From positions 1 to 7,528 of the forward strand of contig VBHS01000255.1 in the NCBI GenBank assembly GCA_005881295.1: 7,528 bases of DNA. The letters are read 5' to 3'. Positions 6,467-7,528 of the stretch are shown piece by piece; the first letter of the stretch is position 1, and each line of letters starts with the position of its first letter. The notes below the pieces were generated by a model that saw nothing but the letters and a program-made list of their open reading frames with translations, was not told the origin of the DNA and made no database searches. Position numbers and translations under genes: made by a program. The DNA is from Chloroflexota bacterium. Lineage in GTDB: Bacteria > Chloroflexota > Ktedonobacteria > Ktedonobacterales > Ktedonobacteraceae.

Positions 6467-6521
6467 CTCACAAAATAGGAGAACCCGGCGTCGCTGATGC
6501 CGGGTTCTCCTATTTTGTGAG
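6467..6521 (+). terminator. Perfect 23-bp stem, bidirectional-type Rho-independent terminator
   Basis: Left arm 6467-6489 and right arm 6499-6521 are exact reverse complements around a 9-base loop; a G-U plus two Watson-Crick pairs in the loop could extend the stem to 26 pairs. The GC-rich core GGAGAACCCGGC is flanked by CACAAAATA upstream and its complement TATTTTGTG downstream, so U-rich tails exist on both strands. It begins 10 bases after the NYN stop codon and insulates that gene from the BMP gene. Confidence 0.85.
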
Positions 6522-6553
6522 AAAAAATCCCATCTTTACGTATGTATTTATTA

Positions 6554-6579
6554 AGAACAGGTATATGGTAAACTGTTCT
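6554..6579. promoter_or_regulatory. Palindromic operator candidate upstream of the BMP promoter
   Basis: AGAACAG (6554-6560) and CTGTTCT (6573-6579) are exact reverse complements separated by 12 bases. The site ends 15 bases upstream of the proposed -35 box, so an activator or a looping repressor could bind it. I do not recognise the regulator family. TATGGT also occurs twice here, at 6564-6569 and 6579-6584. Confidence 0.45.
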
Positions 6580-6594
6580 ATGGTTCGGAATAGT

Positions 6595-6623
6595 GCGACA
6601 GGCAATATATTTTATGCTATACT
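6595..6623 (+). promoter_or_regulatory. Extended -10 promoter of the BMP-family gene
   Basis: GCGACA (6595-6600, four of six to TTGACA) is followed after 17 bases by TATACT (6618-6623, five of six to TATAAT). TG at 6615-6616 makes an extended -10. Transcription would start near 6630, leaving an untranslated leader of about 138 bases that contains a pyrimidine-rich run (about 6641-6665) and no riboswitch fold that I recognise. Confidence 0.6.
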
Positions 6624-6767
6624 TAAAGCACAAGAGTAAGTCCCCTTTCCCCCTGCTATTTTTTATTTAAGGTGGATTGTGGATTTCCTCTGCTGCTGCT
6701 TTCATGAACTATCGACCTGTACACTTATCCGGCGTTATTTCTTAAGCGGAAAAGAAAGGAAGCTAAT

Positions 6768-7528
6768 ATGAGAAGAATTAGCGGCCTCGCCCCTATCACT
6801 ACGTTCTTTATCTTATTTGCAATGCTGCTTACCGCGTGCGGTGGCACATCATCAGGTGGTGGAGGGACTACGTCCTCCCCATCATCTGGCGCTAAAGCAA
6901 AAGTGGCGCTTGTGACTGACATTGGTGGTTTGAATGACAGAAGTTTTAACCAGCTTGCCTACGGCGGCTACACACAGGCTCAAAAACAGTACGGCTTCAC
7001 CCCGAAAGTCATCCAATCGTCGATGGTTGTGCACTAACTTCCCTCAGTGCTAACTGCGATCCGCTCTCCAATGTTTCGCCCCTCTTCTTTAAAGAGGAGC
7101 AAGCTGGATGTCTCGTCGGCGCGGTTGCTGGTCAAATGGAACTTGATGGCAAAGCCAAAGTGCCAAATCTACTCGGCGCCAACAGCATCGGAGCCGTGGG
7201 TGGCATTCCGGTCCCGCCAGTCGTTCGCTATATTGCTGGCTACAAGTACTGCGCTAAGAAGGTTGACCCAAATGTGAAGGTCTATGTCAACTACTCACAG
7301 GACTTTGTCGCTGCTGCGAAGTGCAAAGATGCAGCTTTGTCTCAGATTAACCAGCACCAGGCCGATATCATCTTCCAAGTTGCTGGTCAATGTGGTCTTG
7401 GCGCATTGGATGCGGCTAACTCGAAGAACGTGTACGGTATTGGCGTCGATGCTGACCAGGGATATCTCTATCCGAGCGTTATTACAAGCGCACAAAAGCG
7501 TGTCGACGTTGCTGTATACACAATCATT
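6768..7528 (+). pseudogene. BMP-family nucleoside-type ABC substrate-binding lipoprotein, frameshifted and 3'-truncated by the window
   Basis: The intact family binds nucleosides or similar ligands outside the membrane for ABC import. The start is secure: AAGGAAG (6756-6762) lies five bases before ATG 6768. Residues 1-24 are a lipoprotein signal with lipobox L-T-A-C24, then a Gly/Ser/Thr linker to about 41. KVALVTDIGGLNDRSFNQ (45-62) is the classic BMP opening. This frame stops at 7035-7037 after 89 codons, just after KVIQSS. Homology resumes in another frame: from about 7016 it reads IVDGCALTS, then LFFKEEQAGCLVGAVAGQM, later QVAGQCGLGALDAAN and YGIGVDADQGYLYPSVITSA, open to the window end. 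In BMP proteins roughly 40-45 residues normally separate these two blocks, so an internal deletion of length 1 modulo 3 is the best reading. As written, it would make only a short lipopeptide. A sequencing or assembly error is the main alternative. Confidence 0.8.
7012..7026 (+). other. Inferred deletion and frameshift junction in the BMP gene
   Basis: CAATCGTCG (7014-7022) can be read as the end of V-I-Q-S-S in the upstream frame and as most of A-I-V-D in the downstream frame. A deletion between two short matching copies of this sequence would leave exactly one copy and join the two frames, as seen here. The ancestral sequence is inferred, not observed. Confidence 0.5.

Noticed and set aside
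5914..6633. A 239-codon open frame on the minus strand, antisense to the NYN catalytic domain
   Set aside because: It overlaps the most conserved part of the NYN gene, would run through both arms of the terminator, shows no recognisable domain, and is explained by codon bias on the opposite strand.
6630..6767. Purine-type or other riboswitch in the BMP leader
   Set aside because: I could not find a conserved aptamer core or a leader terminator; the position is suggestive but the sequence gives no support.
7047..7277. A 76-codon + strand open frame after the BMP stop
   Set aside because: It is in the original BMP frame past the frameshift and gives no family-like sequence; the true continuation is read in a different frame across the same bases.

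Overview
The window is bacterial, moderately GC-rich, and every gene I accept is on the + strand. Several traits fit a Ktedonobacteria-like member of the Chloroflexota: hairpin-rich GGGGCGACC-type intergenic repeats, a long disordered protein ending in a NYN nuclease domain, a glycine/serine-linked BMP-family lipoprotein, and a large ABC-2-type permease followed by a small ArsR-type regulator. This placement is an inference from style and gene content; no marker gene is present to prove it.

Layout. Positions 3-1562 hold most of a polytopic ABC-exporter-type permease whose start lies upstream of the window. A sigma70-like promoter overlapped by a palindromic operator (1571-1645) leads into an ArsR-family winged-helix regulator (1679-2023). 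Positions 2024-2201 are a repeat block: a GC-rich mini-hairpin, then a perfect 31-bp inverted repeat whose arms are themselves hairpins. It ends one base before the ribosome binding site of a PHP-family metal-dependent phosphoesterase (2202-3029). A CDP-alcohol phosphatidyltransferase (3098-3838) follows, with a -10 element so close to its ATG that the transcript may be leaderless. After a 239-base gap comes a 792-residue protein (4078-6456): about 600 residues of low-complexity, Pro/Glu/Thr/Ala-rich sequence with four arginine clusters, then a C-terminal NYN (PIN-like) nuclease domain. A perfect 23-bp terminator stem (6467-6521) closes it. A promoter with an upstream palindrome and a roughly 140-base leader then drive a BMP-family substrate-binding lipoprotein (6768 to the window end). 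That gene is broken by an apparent internal deletion and frameshift near 7014-7024.

How the parts may work together. The permease and ArsR regulator look like an efflux-type unit, but no ATPase is visible here. The PHP and phosphatidyltransferase genes are 68 bases apart and could be co-transcribed; the second belongs to membrane phospholipid head-group synthesis. The NYN protein looks like an RNA-processing enzyme on a long flexible arm. The BMP gene would begin a nucleoside-type ABC uptake operon, but its reading frame is disrupted in this sequence. I found no CRISPR array, tRNA, rRNA, transposase or clear defence system. The strongest oddities are the broken BMP gene, the nested repeat against the PHP ribosome binding site, the layered ArsR operator and the NYN protein's architecture.
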